Notes under the pieces: model-generated
What the model was told of the DNA's origin: nothing
The model's input: the letters and a program-made list of their open reading frames with translations, nothing else
Databases searched by the model: none
Assembly: GCA_018697195.1 (NCBI GenBank)
Contig: CM031866.1
Coordinates: 12,149,505-12,213,504, forward strand
Origin: Certhia americana
Lineage: Eukaryota; Chordata; Aves; Passeriformes; Certhiidae
Length of the DNA stretch: 64,000 bases
Direction: 5' to 3'
Made by a program: the position numbers and the translations under genes
In this document: in pieces, positions 29,408-42,700 of the stretch
How the letters are laid out: the number at the start of each line of letters is the position of its first letter
How positions within the stretch are numbered: position 1 is the stretch's first letter

Positions 29408-29445
<38 letters not shown>

Positions 29446-30145
29446 AAACCACATGTTTTCCCTGTAAGGACAGTCATGTAAGCAGAGACGTGCAAGTTAC
29501 CAAGCGCACCGTGAGCCGCGAGTTATCCCGCAGAAGCCAAAGCACGAGGTGAAGCCATCGCTATCACACTCTCCGAGCGCTCCGAACTCGGACAACTCTG
29601 GGGAAACTTGGTACTGACTCCAAGCGGCGCGAAGCCCTCAGGCTGGAAAAAGCCAAGGAGCTAGAGAACCAGCGCCTTCCCACACCAGCCCGGGCACCGC
29701 TCCGGCACGGGCGGGGGGCGCAGTGACCCCGGGGGCCGCGGGGTGCGCAGCGCCGGGGCGGCCACACAGGTGCGACCGCTCCGCCCGGCCCGCTCGCTAA
29801 TTTTACAAGCCTGCCAAAGCAGCTGGAGCGGGGCGCATCGTAAAAAGGCTGATTTTACAAGGAATCGTTAGCGAAAACCCCTCACCAGAATGCGGACGGG
29901 CCGCACACCGCCCGCGCCCCTCACGCCCCCCCCTCGCCCCATCGCGGCGCGAACAAAGCGCGGAGCCACCGCCGGTTCCCGCTCCCTCCCCGGCCGGTCC
30001 CGCCGATGCCGGTAAATAAAGCCACGTGCGGCGGCCGCAGCGGGGCCGGACAATGGGGAGCGGGCCGGCCGGACTCACCTGGCAGCGGGAGAAGCAGCAG
30101 CAGCGGCAGCGCCCGCAGCAGCGGCCGGCGGCGGAGCGGCGCCAT
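29088..30145 (-). CDS. PRTG: PRTG (protogenin), exons 1-2 only; rest beyond left edge
   Basis: Protogenin is a single-pass receptor of the DCC/neogenin group with four Ig and several fibronectin III domains, expressed in early embryonic neural tissue and mesoderm (family knowledge). Exons 30145-30079 and 29390-29088 join GT/AG in frame through a split Gly codon. Joined, they give a signal peptide, then [20 protein letters not shown] and the first Ig domain. The strong match to my memory of vertebrate protogenin and the NEDD4 neighbour support the call. Only about 123 residues of a protein above 1,000 are here. Confidence 0.93.
29391..30078 (-). other. PRTG intron 1, 688 nt
   Basis: Short first intron from gtgagt (30078) to ctcttag (29391). 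Its upstream half is GC- and CpG-rich and belongs to the promoter island; its last 50 nt hold the long T tract. It contains a CACGTG E-box at 30022-30027. Confidence 0.85.
29408..29444. repeat. A30-G-A6 tract (T-rich on PRTG sense strand)
   Basis: Thirty A's (29408-29437), one G, six A's. On the coding strand this is a T tract ending about 17 nt before the exon 2 acceptor, so it forms most of the polypyrimidine tract. Confidence 0.95.
30079..30145 (-). CDS. PRTG: PRTG exon 1: start codon and signal peptide
   Basis: ATG at 30145-30143. The codon directly before it is an in-frame TGA, so this is the first possible start. It encodes [20 protein letters not shown] then LP and one base of Gly: a basic n-region and leucine-rich h-region of a secretory signal peptide, with cleavage probably just inside exon 2 near VWC. 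Position +4 is G, but -3 is T, so the Kozak context is only partly favourable. Donor gtgagt at 30078-30073. Confidence 0.92.
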
Positions 30146-30274
30146 TCAGCGGGACGCGGCTGGCATGCCCCGCCGGCCGCTCCACAGACCGGTCAGTGGG
30201 CGAGGGGAGGAGACTGGGGACGGACGGCGCGGCCCCGGCGCGCCCGTCCCGGCCCTACTCTCTGCATCTCGTCT

Positions 30275-30283
30275 CCATTGGCC
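30275..30283 (-). promoter_or_regulatory. CCAAT box (NF-Y type) upstream of PRTG
   Basis: ggccaatgg on the minus strand, a good NF-Y consensus, about 130 nt upstream of the PRTG ATG. CCAAT boxes usually lie 60-100 nt before transcription starts, so a start near 30180-30220 and a short 5' UTR are likely. Inference from motif position. Confidence 0.5.
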
Positions 30284-30725
30284 TTTGGGGAGAAGAGGGG
30301 CGAGGGGCAGGGCCGGCTGGAGGGAGGGACGCCGCTGGACGGGGCGGGCCGCAGGGCGGGGGTCGCGGCGGACAATGCGCCGGGCCGGGGGGCGGCAGGG
30401 CCGGCCGGCTGCGCGCACGAGGGGCCGCGGGCTCCGGCGCCATCTGGGCCGAGCGCCGCCGCTCCCGGACAGCACCGGGACCCGACGGCAGCCCCGCCGA
30501 ACTCCGAGCCGGGCGGGCTGAGCTTTCCGGCCGCGGCCATGCCTTCCCCCGGGACGCCGGGCTCCCCCGGGACACAGCACGGCTCACGGGCATGGCGAGC
30601 ACCGGCAACACGTGCGCCGGACCCGGCGCGGCGTTACCGAAGGGCTGTGCCAAACTCAGAGCTCCCCGCCGAGAGCACCGAACCAAGGGAGAGGCTGAGC
30701 ACTGGACCCTGCACTGCCCGGCGCA

Positions 30726-33700
30726 GGTGCAGCACTGTCCAGGTGTGCCAGAGCATCCTCACACCCAGATAAAACTGGCCATCCCACACGTGCAGACAAA
30801 TGTTTGACTTGTGCATGGGCATTGATCAGAAATAAAAAGCCAGTTTTGTTAGTGGTTCTCACTGAGCCCATCCTACGGCACCAATAAAACCAATTCCAGC
30901 TGGCCACATGGGACAGTGCTATGCTGTTGAGGATGAGCTGCTCTTTGCTTACATCCTCAGAAAACAGCCTTAAGTTTACATCTGCCTCAGATTAGCTTGT
31001 GAAAATGCAACCTAAACAGCAAATATGGCTTGAGAATTTATGCTATCAGCACCCTCTGGATAACGTGTACTGGAGATACCATCATATGTAGCTGCTATCA
31101 TTTAAGCTTACAGTTCCACCCCTGATTTTACTCCATGCTTGCAGCCAGCAATTTCTAGTCTCTTTTTTTGTCTGTTCAGATTTCTAGTTTCTAAAGTTAC
31201 CATGTAGGAAGGCATCTTCTTACTCAGCAGATTTGCCCTATGTTTGCATTCATTGTGAGAGCTGCTGACTTCAGTGACAGGCAAGTTTTTACTGCTTTTT
31301 GTTCCTGCCAGCACTGCAAAGCTCACAGAGCTGAGAGCTGGCAGCCAAACCAGTCCCTTCTGCTGCATCATCACCGGGACTGGCTACAGCCTGAGTCAGT
31401 GACTCCTCTGAAAATCTTTGGGAGAAAATCAGAACTACCAAAATGTGATGTAAGCCACAGGTTGACCTACATCACCTTCCTCACTTGTAAAAAATACACA
31501 AGCAGAATTTTCAGGGAAGAGAATTAGGAAATATTTGCTTTACATGCAAATCACTTACCCAAAAAGCATCCAGATAGTTTCACAGTCACTTTGCAGAGCA
31601 GAACTACATATTCACTGCTTTGGTGTCCAAATAGGACCAAATACAGCAACAGGATCCTCTTGATCCAATATTTTTCAATTTTCTTCAGTGTTTTAATTTA
31701 TCTAATCAGAACAGTGTGAGCTATGAAAAAAAATCACAAGTAGTTGCAGGTTTTTTCTATTATTTTTGAGCATTAATAATTAAATATTCATTCTTTCTCA
31801 TGGTAAAATCACAACTTTCATCTGCAGCTCTTGCTGGCACTGTACTCTCTCCTGCTAAACTCTGGTTCATCAGTGTGACCTGCATTTGAGATTGACTAGA
31901 GGAACTCAGCACACCTAGAAGAAAAACACAATAGAGAACACAATGTCCAGTAACATTTCTATGCCAGATGCCTTGGTCAGTTGGTGGAGTGGCTAGAGCT
32001 GTCCCTGGGAGATGTAAGGTCAGTTCCCTGCAGACCTTGGCACTGCTTTCTTCAGACGTGAGTTGGTGCCTGAGCTGAGCATTCTATCCCACTTGCACCA
32101 GAGGGAACATCTCCTTGCCCAATTCACTAGCTTTTTTTTGAAGGAGGAGTTTGTATGAGTTGAGCAGGGGGCAAAAAAAAAGCCAACAGAGAGAGAGCAA
32201 GTTGTAGTCCTGTCCTACTTGTGGGCTGGTTTGCCTTAGCTGTGTCATTTGTGTTCACTGCTATATTCTGTGATGAGGAAACTGCTTTACCATCTCCTGA
32301 ACTACACTGTGCCAGCAGGAGATTTTGACTCATGAGATCAAATGCAATACTTGTCTTAAATAGCAAAGTGCTTCCCTCTGGAGTGCTCCTTGTGCCTGTG
32401 TCTGGGCAGCTACAAACACCAATATTTTCATTTCCACATTTCTGTTTAACAAAATAAGTAATACAATTCTTACTAGAACTAAACAGTTCAATAGCTAGAT
32501 GAGTATAAACTCTCCCTCTTTAATTTGTCAGGATTCATTATTTTAACAGATTTCCCAGTAATTAATCGGTACAAGATAGTGCAGACTTGCGATAACATAT
32601 CTAAATTCATACATAACAGATAAACTCACTGAAGCACAGTTTAAAGGCACTGGCAGCTGTAACTTTGTCAAATACACTGTATTTGTAAATATGCAGCCAA
32701 TGAACACAATTATCTACTTGGTCAACTGTTTCAGAAGCACTATCTTGAGAAAGATAGAAAGGCAGTCCAGGAGTACAAAATCTTGCCAGCCAACATAAAT
32801 GAAGTCATGCCTACTTTTGCTGCAAGGCAGCAATTTTTCTTCTGTCACCCACACAGACTTTTTTTTTTCCCCCTTGATTTGAGCTGTCTTTTTGGTTTCT
32901 TCCCCAGTTTTTGTGGTTCTTTTCAGACCCATAGAAACCCTTTTCTATGTAAGGGCTCTCTTTTAAGTGCTATCAACAGCTGGAACAACAGCATGCCGTT
33001 AAATAACCTGATTTACCTTATGCTGTATTTCAGCCTCAGCTCTGGCCAGACTGATCTATATGCTTCCTGGAAAGAAAGATTTTAAAAATCAGATTGACTT
33101 GAACAGATCTGACTCAACGTTTTGCTCCATGGGCTGCTGACAATACATCCAGGACTGCTAAACTGAGCAAGGGTTATAAAATCCAGAATTTTGGTACTAT
33201 TATGAACCAAAATAGAGGGATTTCCCAAACATGAATGAAATCTCATGATTATGGTGCTTATATGCTTTATCTTAAGTGTTACCAACATCTCTAGACCACA
33301 AACTGATAGCCGGGAATCTTCCCTGGGATGGAATGTAGCAGCCTAAGGAAAGGAAAGAAGCTGAAACTTCACTAACTGGACCTCTCCAAGGTGAACTCAG
33401 TATTTATGAGATCACTGCAGCCCCAAACCCAGGATGGAGAATGCAGGTTTTTTCCACATTAGAATAAGATCTTTCTGATGTTAGAATATTTACATTTCCT
33501 TCAGCTTAAACCAGAAACAGTCCTGTTTGGTCTATGGTCAGTTTGGCACCAAGCATTTCACCCCTATCTGAGAAAATGAATAGCATCATGTTAGCTCTTT
33601 CATCCTTGTGGTCTTGAGAAAGCTGTCACAGCAGCATGGATGGTGTTTGGCATGGCTACAAATGGCCTGAGCTGGGTTCCCACATGCTGCTGCATTCCAC

Positions 33701-36700
33701 CTGATCTAACAAGCTCAGAAATGGGAAAGTGGTTTTGCACACATGATCTTTTGTTTTGGCTTCATATGGCTGTGCTCTAACACCATAACGTCATCAAACA
33801 GAAAAGGAGGGGAATGAACACCTCTGGGTGGGCAACAGAAGAGGTGTGGAGAGAGGTATTTACAGCAGCTTGAAGTGTCCCCATTGGAATATGCGCAATC
33901 ACTATCCTCAATTAGCTGCAGCCCATAAGATGTGGTGGTGGGGTCACAGAGCCCAAATCCCTTTTCAAACAGACATACAATCATTATCCTGGTCCCCCAG
34001 CTACCAGTGCCAGGTCCCAGCACATCCTCCAGCTCTGCTGGGAGGAGCTGCTGGGTGTCACTGCTGGTGTGGAGGAAGCTGGAGCTCCAGGCACCACAGG
34101 GTACCAGCAGCAGGGGCAGCTGAGTGTGGCTGCAGCAGTCCAGGAGCTGCCACCAGGGCAGGCTGGGAGCAGTGATAATTACCAGAAACCCATTAACTGC
34201 AGGAGAATTATGGCAATTTGCACCAGCCAGCTCTGCCTTCAGACAGAGACCCCAAAGCCCAGCTAAGGGGCTGTCACAACACTGCACTCCTGGCAGGGTG
34301 TCACTAACTCTTCTTCTCAGGGTAGCCCCTTTTGTCCTTAGAGTTCTTGCTCTGAGTGTTTTTCATCTGGTGTCACTGTAAGTATGTTTAGATACTTTCT
34401 TGTTTCTCATGCCAAACTCCTGACCCAATTACAACTATATTCCCAGATTTTAAGTATGTTACACTAACTCTATTAAGACCCACCACAAAAACGTTTAGTT
34501 TTGGCACATTTGGTCACTTAGTAGATTTTGGTTCATCCTAAACAGTTACCATCTCCATTGCCTTCTCAGAGGAGATTCGCTCCTTCCATGAGCAGATGGG
34601 CAAGCACACTTTGGGCCGAGCCCTTGGGATGCTAATGAACTTTCTCTCCAGGGAGCCTTCCTGTACAGGAAACGCATGCCTTGACAAAGGGATTTTAACA
34701 CAGATCTCATGTTGTCATAAAACAACAACTCCAAAGTGAAAGCAATAAAATTATTTGCTATACTAGCATTATTTTCCCCTTCCAGCCACCTTCCAGCATT
34801 TCACTGGCTCAAATCAGTGGTGTACCTTTTTCAGGTTGTTTCACAGTGCCCCAGAGGCAGCCTCCAGATGTTTAGCCCTAGCACTGAATGCTTGTCACAC
34901 CAGAATGAAGAGGAATCCTGCCATGAATTTCAGCAGATGTACAGTACCCCAACATCCTCTCCCCTGCTGCTGGAGATAACCACAGGCAGTTTGGAAGAGC
35001 AGCCTCACAGGGATCTGGCAAAGTGCATTCCCTTGCTCTCCCATGCCCATTTGCTGCTTCTGGAAGGTGTAAAAAATACCTAAGTATTTTTGGTCAGTCA
35101 GCCTGCTGTTTCCTAGATGTAAGCCACCAGATCTTGTTGGTACTATTTAACAATCCACACAGCTACAGAAAAAGGGGTGTACCTGATCCCGGATGCACTC
35201 TTGCCCTCACGTAAAGCGTAAAGAATTTATGGTGTGGAGTTTGGATTTACTGCAGCTCCAAACTTTCTCTTCCGGCCTTTATGTCACAGCTGATGCTCCT
35301 CTGCTTCAGTTAACTTCTCTGAATACATAACCTGCCAGAAAATCCTTTCTGGTTGTCAGTAGAGCTTGTTTTCTCCTGTTAATCTCCCTAGCCTGGCTCT
35401 TAGGTGTAGAAATACCAAGGGTTGCAACATGCAGCAGAAGGTATGGCAACAGCATGTGACAGAGGCTCAGATCAGCCAAAGCACCATGAACATTTCCCAG
35501 GCCGGGAAAATCTGCACACTTCTGCCATGCCACCTTGAGCCCCCAAACAAGGAGCTAAGCACCATTTGCTTCCTCTGAGCTCAGGGGTGCTCAGCACTCC
35601 TGGCAGGAAAGTCCTCACCGCTTGGCTGGCATGGGACAAAAGTGACTGCAGACTGGCAGCAGCAGCTGGAATTCGTACACTGAAAACAGAATATTTTCAT
35701 AAAGGGTTATGCATACATAGAAATTACAAGGCACAGGAATACCCAGCAAGTGGAGACTCCCATTTTATGAAAGCTGTCCCATAAAATGAATTTGCAATGT
35801 ATATATTTTTTAATTGGCTCAGTACAGTCCCCTCTCTCAACCCTTTCCCCAATAAGGAAACAAATAAAATCCTGGAAATGTTGCAGTACTGTACTCTGAT
35901 GTTATCTTCCATAAATTAAAATGTTTAGGCAGTGGGTTGATACAATAAGTATCAGACCACGAACAACTCAACAGAAAGAAAATATCTCCTAGGTTACCTT
36001 TTTCTATGTTTGAATCTACAAAGGAATCTCTCAGAGGCAGCTTTTTGTTAGTCTGTCATGCTTATCATGATAAGCCACTGTTCTGCAGCTATTTGTTTAG
36101 CAACAGGCATGAAATATGGTCTCCTTTTATCCCTATATGAGTTAGCTTCATTCTGCACCCTGTTACAACAGGAAACAGGCAAATAATTTCTTCCTCTTTT
36201 CCTTTGCAATGATAAAACAAATACTAGAAATAAAATAGATGAAATAGAAGGTAAGTCAGAGGCTAGCTAGCATTTGGACATACTGCTGAATATTCTGTGC
36301 TACAGACACCTATTTATTTTTGCTGTGAAAGATTGCTTTTCCTTTGTCTTTGCATTCTCAGCATGTTAACAATGTGGTCTCTCCTCTTATCTACAATTTA
36401 TCCCAAGGAACTATTAAGAAGGAGGATTGAGGAGGCTTCCTGCTGCTCTTGTCCCATTTCATCTCAAAGAGACATAAGGAATTGCTGGTCAGGGAGAGGC
36501 CACTTGGCCAAAGCAGGCTGTGCCCCATCGGTTTATCTCGGCGCTGCCAGCGCTGCTCCCTCCAGCGCACTGCCCTGTCACGGGAGAGCGATCGCCTCTC
36601 AGGAGTGTGAAGATAAACAGATTTGAAGCCTTCAAGGCATGTTCCCAGCACCTCCTCCCCCTCACATGCACACAGAGGCTCGGCCGGCAAATGCCCCTGT

Positions 36701-39700
36701 GCACAAGGCAGCTTTGGGGATGGAGACCGAGATGTTTTTGAAGGGCCACACGAAGCTGTGACTTGCACCAAAACAGCTTTACCAAGAATTCGGGCTGACC
36801 CGCTAAAGGCAACACCCCGGTGCAAGGAGTGAGCTAAGGCGGGTGAACCAAGGGAAGCCAAAAGCTTGGCATTGCTGGGGTGATTTCTTTTGATGCCCAA
36901 ATTGCTGTCTCCATCAGCTGCAGCTGCTGGGATTTTATCTCAGCTGAGCTGCAGAAGTTGCTTGGGAGCCTGTGGGGATCTCTGCTGTTTAAAGGCTCTG
37001 GAAAAACTGTCTGCCGAGTGCTGGACAGGATATGAAGGCAAGAGACACAGCTGGATCACAGTGCCCTGCATGGCCCAGGGGACTGTGAGGAAACAAAGCA
37101 GCTCACAGCAATTCCTCCTTCCCCTGCCTTGTTACTAACCTGGCTTAGGTGTCCACCTGGTCTTTGCCCAGGCACAGCAGAGCAGGACGAGATTAGAAGC
37201 TCGGCTGGAAGTACAGCGCCATGTGCCCTCAGTTTAATGCAATTCAGCACTCGCCAACCCAGCGTAGGCACTGCCAGTTGCAAAGAGGTTGTGTGGCCAA
37301 GCGAGGAAGCAAAAGAACTAATCCTGATGGAAATAACTTGGAGGGGCAAATTACAACTTTTTTTTTTTTTTCTATTTTGCTGGAAGTAATTCCCTGGTTA
37401 AATTTAAAGTGTAGCATACACAGGTAGGGCTGCATAATGCATCAGGAGAGCAACCAGCAGTTAAAGCTGCTCATAGTGTAACTGTGCTGCTATCCAGCTA
37501 TTTGTGCTGCTAATCATTAGTCCAGGATTATGTTTGCTAAATGCTAAATGACATTTTGCTGTCATTTGTGTTCAGATACCTCTGTTAGATCACAGTGTCC
37601 AGATGCTGGCACATGACGGAACTTGTATTGCTTAAATAATACACATATGGAATACATACCAAAATGTTCATGCTAAGTAACTAGGGGAAAAAAGTATGTG
37701 TGCCATGTGTGTGGGGTGGTTATGACAAGTTAAAGAGTTAAATTGGCCTAATGTGCTCAGTTGAGGATCAGGCCACTGCAAGTCACTGGGTAGAAGTCCC
37801 AAATGGAGTGGCTGGGGCCACACCACCCAGCCTCAGCAGGCTGTAGCACCCAAAGTATGATGCCTAACCAGAGCGAACCTTCAGCAGACAGCAGCCCTTC
37901 AAATCCTGCTGGGTTTTCAAACTCCTGCTGGCTTCAGGAGGAGCCTGCCTTGTTAACACCTCCAGTGCAGGACACCCCCAATCACATCCTGGAGCCCACT
38001 CCCCACCATGGCCCAGCCCTGCAGCAGCTGCAGCCCCACACCGTCTGATTGAGCTGTTTCAATTAGATACAGCATGATCAGGATTAATTTCTTTCTCCAG
38101 TGAGAGATCAACTGATCTAGCCTATTTACACCTTAAGTAAGAGTGAATTAAATAGCTGGACCTTCCCCAGTACAAAAAAAGCATTTATGAGACCGAAATG
38201 TTGCTCATTTTTCAAATTCAGGTCTATGTAAGTATGCAAAATTTCAACTTCACCTCTTATCTTTAAAAAATTGTAGGCATTTATATAAATGAAAATCTGA
38301 TCTTAGAAAGGCTTACAGACTCCAAATTCTCAAACTCTCAAAATGAATGAGTTTGCAAAATAATGATTTTTAGCTGTATGTTAATAGAGCTCAATTATAT
38401 TATATTGGATGAAGCAGCACCTCACATTTTGATAGCTAACCCTTAATTATACTAAGCAAAGCGCTTCTAACACTCTGATAAAGCATAGAGAATTACTTTT
38501 TATTAATCTGTGAAATAATTATTCTGTGAGTCTTCAGTACAGGATGCCTATAACTACTGGACTGAGACCCAAAATAGGAATGAACAATTCTCAGTCCCCA
38601 GGTTTTGGGCCCATTTCTGTAGGTCTACATTGAAAGGTAGACATTTATTTAAAACTCAATAGTGCATGAACAACTAACTAGGAATAAATCTATTAAGGAT
38701 GGACAACTAATTGCTGGGCAGCAATACATAGAATGGAGAAGCTCATAACTCCATCACTTTCTGAAACTGAATTTATTATACATTAACCATAACTAGAAAA
38801 TAATGTGTTGTAGCTGTTCACAAGAAGTAAAATAGCTTCAGCTACAGAGTAATTTCTAATATCTTCTATAGAGAAATTCCTTTACTTGGGCAAAGGAAGA
38901 AAGCAGATTTTCCAGACAAAGGGATGGCATGACGTGGCCTGGCTAGGGTAACTTCTATTAAAGTGGCATAGTTTGTCATATCTGACAACCCACTGAAGAA
39001 AGTTATCACTAGTTAAGGGCCTGACCCTGCATTCCTTAAGTAGACAAAAATCCCTTTGAAGTCAATGAAGCATCCTGCTCAGATAACTATATCAGGGTTT
39101 GGCAATTAATGAAAACTTCTAATTTCTTAAGTAGATTATAAGAGGTTTTCCATGAAAAATAACATGTTACTCACAGCAACTCCTTCACAGTGTGTGTTTG
39201 CTTCCAGCAGCTCTTGCAGCACAGGAACTGTTTTTCACTGACTAGGAATTACCAAAAGTCAAAACCACATTGTTTTCTATTTGCATTGAACTGCCTTAAA
39301 TGTTCTTCTCTAGCTGATGTCTAGTCGAAGGGTTTGACAGCTTTGCATTCAAAAGGTCAGTAAGCAGTCCTCGGGGCAATTTGATTTAAACCTTTAGTAT
39401 TTTGCATACTCCCAAGCAGCAGCGCATAGAAGGAGGTGTATTCACAGCCTCTAAAAGGTCACATCCCAGCCCTCAAAATAAAACCCCAATCAGAAATATT
39501 TCAGCTTGTAGAAAATATCAGAAAAGCTAACAGACAATTATGAAAACTTTTGCCATTAAATTAAACTCAAAGTGGGTTAAGAAAAACAAATTGTAATGTA
39601 TGTTTTTAGACTGTGGTGCATTTCAATGGCAAGTTTTACATTCTGTCACATTTGGGAAGGCTACCTTATCTGTCTTTCCTCAAGAGGCAGGCTCACTTAC

Positions 39701-42700
39701 TTAATGTCTGTTTAGGTTTTCCAAGCTGCTTGGCCTCCCCCCTCCCCAAAATCCCAAGCCTCTCTCTGGGATGAGAACCTGAAACCTACAATGCAGAATT
39801 TGTTTGAAGTCTCATTAAGCAAGAAACCTCAAATTAAGGACAGCTCAGCAAAACAAAACATTTTTCTACAGAATCACGTGGACATAAACCAAGCATTACA
39901 TGGAAGTTCTCCCTCATTATCCCCTTTGTGAGTTGTTTGTATTCTGATTAGTGTGCAAATGATATATGTTCCACAGAGAAAAAGCAATTAAGTCTCCACT
40001 TCAAAGAAAAATGATTTAGTATAAGAGCACCAAAGCCTGCATCTCCTACTGATTCAGTGATGCCACAGAGCAAAATGGCAGCTGTTAAATGCTTAATTCC
40101 CATTTATAACCATGGAAAATGGTAGGTGTGTGTTGTCTTTTAAATGTATAGATATTTCAAAAACATGCTTCTATGCCACCAGAGCTATGGATCCTTGGTC
40201 GTGGTCAGAGATCCTCTCAGTTCACATCATAAGAACTGCACACTGAGTCTTCTAATAGTTGATTAAAAAGGGGAGATATTAAAATAAACAAACTGCCTGA
40301 TAGAAAGCAGAATCTCATAGAAAAATAATATCATAAGATCCTATGTGAAGAAATCAAGTACCACAACAAACTAATTAATGAGAAACAGAAAACAAAACAC
40401 ACATAAACAGACAACATGAAAAATAACAGACAGAAGAGTCTGGTCTCCTAACGACTGACATTATTTTTGACCACACAGGTGTTAGTAAAATTAAGACAAT
40501 ATTTAAAAGCACATTTTAATTATTTCATATATTTCAGCATGTTACCATTGCCATGATGCAATTCCCACCCTAAGGAATTGATAAGTATCATGTATTTGGT
40601 AAGCAATGCTGAAATTGCACTGAAAAAAGTACACAAGACAAAATAAAAAGGAAATCTCTGCTGATCCAGGACATATGTTCCACATTGACGATATACCAGA
40701 GGCAACTGTAGATTTCAAGGACACGAGTGCAGATTTTTGTGAAGATGTCATCAATTAGTGAAATAGCACCAAACTGTGCTATGGATCTACAGAACAAATC
40801 AAATATCAAGGCACTAGATAGCTTACAAAGTAAATGTATGTATGAAATGAGGTTAGAGAGAGAGAAACAGGATAAAGAAGGAAAATTAGTAGTTTACACT
40901 CACGTATTTTGCCCAGGTTTGATGCATTAGTCCTAGGCTCTAATAAAAATACCAAACTTGTTTGATAGGCTAATTTTTTTAATAACAATCAAAAAGAATT
41001 TAAGTAATATGTCCTTCAAACTGCATAAATGAAGATTCAATGGCACTTTCTATAGAAATGATGGTTTTTAACTTCCTCTTAATCCACAGCTCTACCTCAT
41101 GATGCAGCCCAGAATGCTGAAGAACCACCTGCACCAATTTGAGAAGTGAGAGACTTGATACAAGTAACACCCAGCCTAAAAACCTGTCTGTTGAGAGAAA
41201 TTAATTTTGAAGTGAAAGACCCAGAGCACTCACTGCCCCAAACCTCCAAGTGAGGTGTTGAATGTGTCCTGTTCATGCCTAAAATCTCACTTCCCTACCA
41301 CTAGACTGCAGAGCAGTTACACATACCTAACCTTCAGAATAAAGGAGAAATTTTAGTTTCTACTGCATGTCTTTGTTGAGGTTAATTTATATACTTACCT
41401 TTTTTTAGGCTAAATAAATTCCCTACTTCAAAAGCATCATAACTATTTATTCAGAAACACCCTTTACTATATATATATAACATAATTAACATATGAATAA
41501 ACACCACCACCAGCCTGATTAAACATGCAACAGGAATAGTTTAACTTCCTAGGGAAGTTCAGCCCCTGAAAAATTTCCTGGAGGTTTCACACCATCCTAA
41601 CACATCCGACCCCTGTGCCAGCAGCCCACATCCCTGCTGTGCCCCATCACCCACTGGCCCCAGGGGGCCTGGCCCAGCCATCTCCAGTGCCCAGGGAGGC
41701 CTCTCAGCCTCACCAAGAGCCCAAATCCTGGGAAGAGCCTCCACTGGAACCTCCATGTTCTATACAAGGTGTCTGGAATCAGTAACGAGCTGCAGAAGCC
41801 ACAATCAATAGGAGGAAACTGTTTTGCTTACAGCTGTCCAGCTTGGAGCAGCCCAGAAAACTGCAACCTGAATTTTCCAGTGTGGTGTTTTTAAAGCTGA
41901 GGAAAGCAAAACTATTCCTGTTACAGTCATCCTCTCCCTCCTGTTGGGATCCATCCTCTTCCCTAGAATGTAGATTTTTCTCAAAATATTTCTCATCTCT
42001 CAGTCTCTTCATAGATCAATATTTCTTAACGAGATCTGCACAAAATCTCTTACCAAACATCAATCCTACATCCATTTTCTCCCCAGCAGATTAGCTCTTA
42101 CCTACCTCAGAAACTTTTCCTCCTTACCTCTCACCTGGCACTGCTGGGTGTTAAGAGCAATGAAATCAGTGGGACAGAGATGGTTGTTGGCTCACAAGGA
42201 AGCACCTCTTAACCTCTCCTCTGCAATGCCACAGGAAGAAGTCTGCAGCTGGCATGCAGAACTTGTTTATGATGAAAAAGAGTGGTGTTCGTAGGAGTGT
42301 GCTTGGAGTTTCTCCCTCTCTCTCTGTATATGTGCTTCAGGAAATACAGAGGTCAATGTGCAGAAAATAAAAGTACAAAGGGACATGCAGCAGATGCCAA
42401 AGAGCAACTCCTTGGTTGCCCAAGACCACACCCTTGTTTGGCTGTTCATGACTCCCTACAGAAGCGTCCCAGGTTGCTACCCCTTGCACTGCCCTGCTCA
42501 CGGATGTGAGGAAATTTAGTCTCCCCTAAGAGCCAGGGTTTACAATTCTATAATTCCTTGAGAAACTACAAAAACAACCCTGCTCCCTTCCTCATGACAA
42601 ACAGCAGTCTAGGGCAAGTCCTGACCAGGATGTTCCCACAAACATCTGCACCAGGCTGTTGCCTCTTCCCCTCCCTCCATCCAGCAATACAAACCATGTC

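Larger units (their letters stand above)
29505..30725. promoter_or_regulatory. CpG island at the PRTG promoter
   Basis: About 1.2 kb of GC-rich, CpG-dense sequence in otherwise AT-rich, CpG-poor DNA. It covers exon 1, most of intron 1 and some 580 nt upstream. GC boxes (GGGCGG) occur at 30342-30347 and 30354-30359, and others downstream. Typical of a developmental gene promoter without a TATA box. Long open frames on both strands here (for example plus 30026-30772) reflect scarcity of stop codons in GC-rich DNA. Confidence 0.9.

Noticed and set aside
30146..30580. Several Arg/Pro/Ala-rich frames on both strands in the CpG island
   Set aside because: GC-rich DNA lacks stop codons. No start, splice or domain evidence, and PRTG exon 1 explains the island.
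31974..32037. Functional tRNA gene
   Set aside because: A- and B-box-like strings are present, but stems do not pair into a cloverleaf and no anticodon arm is visible; kept only as a low-confidence relic.
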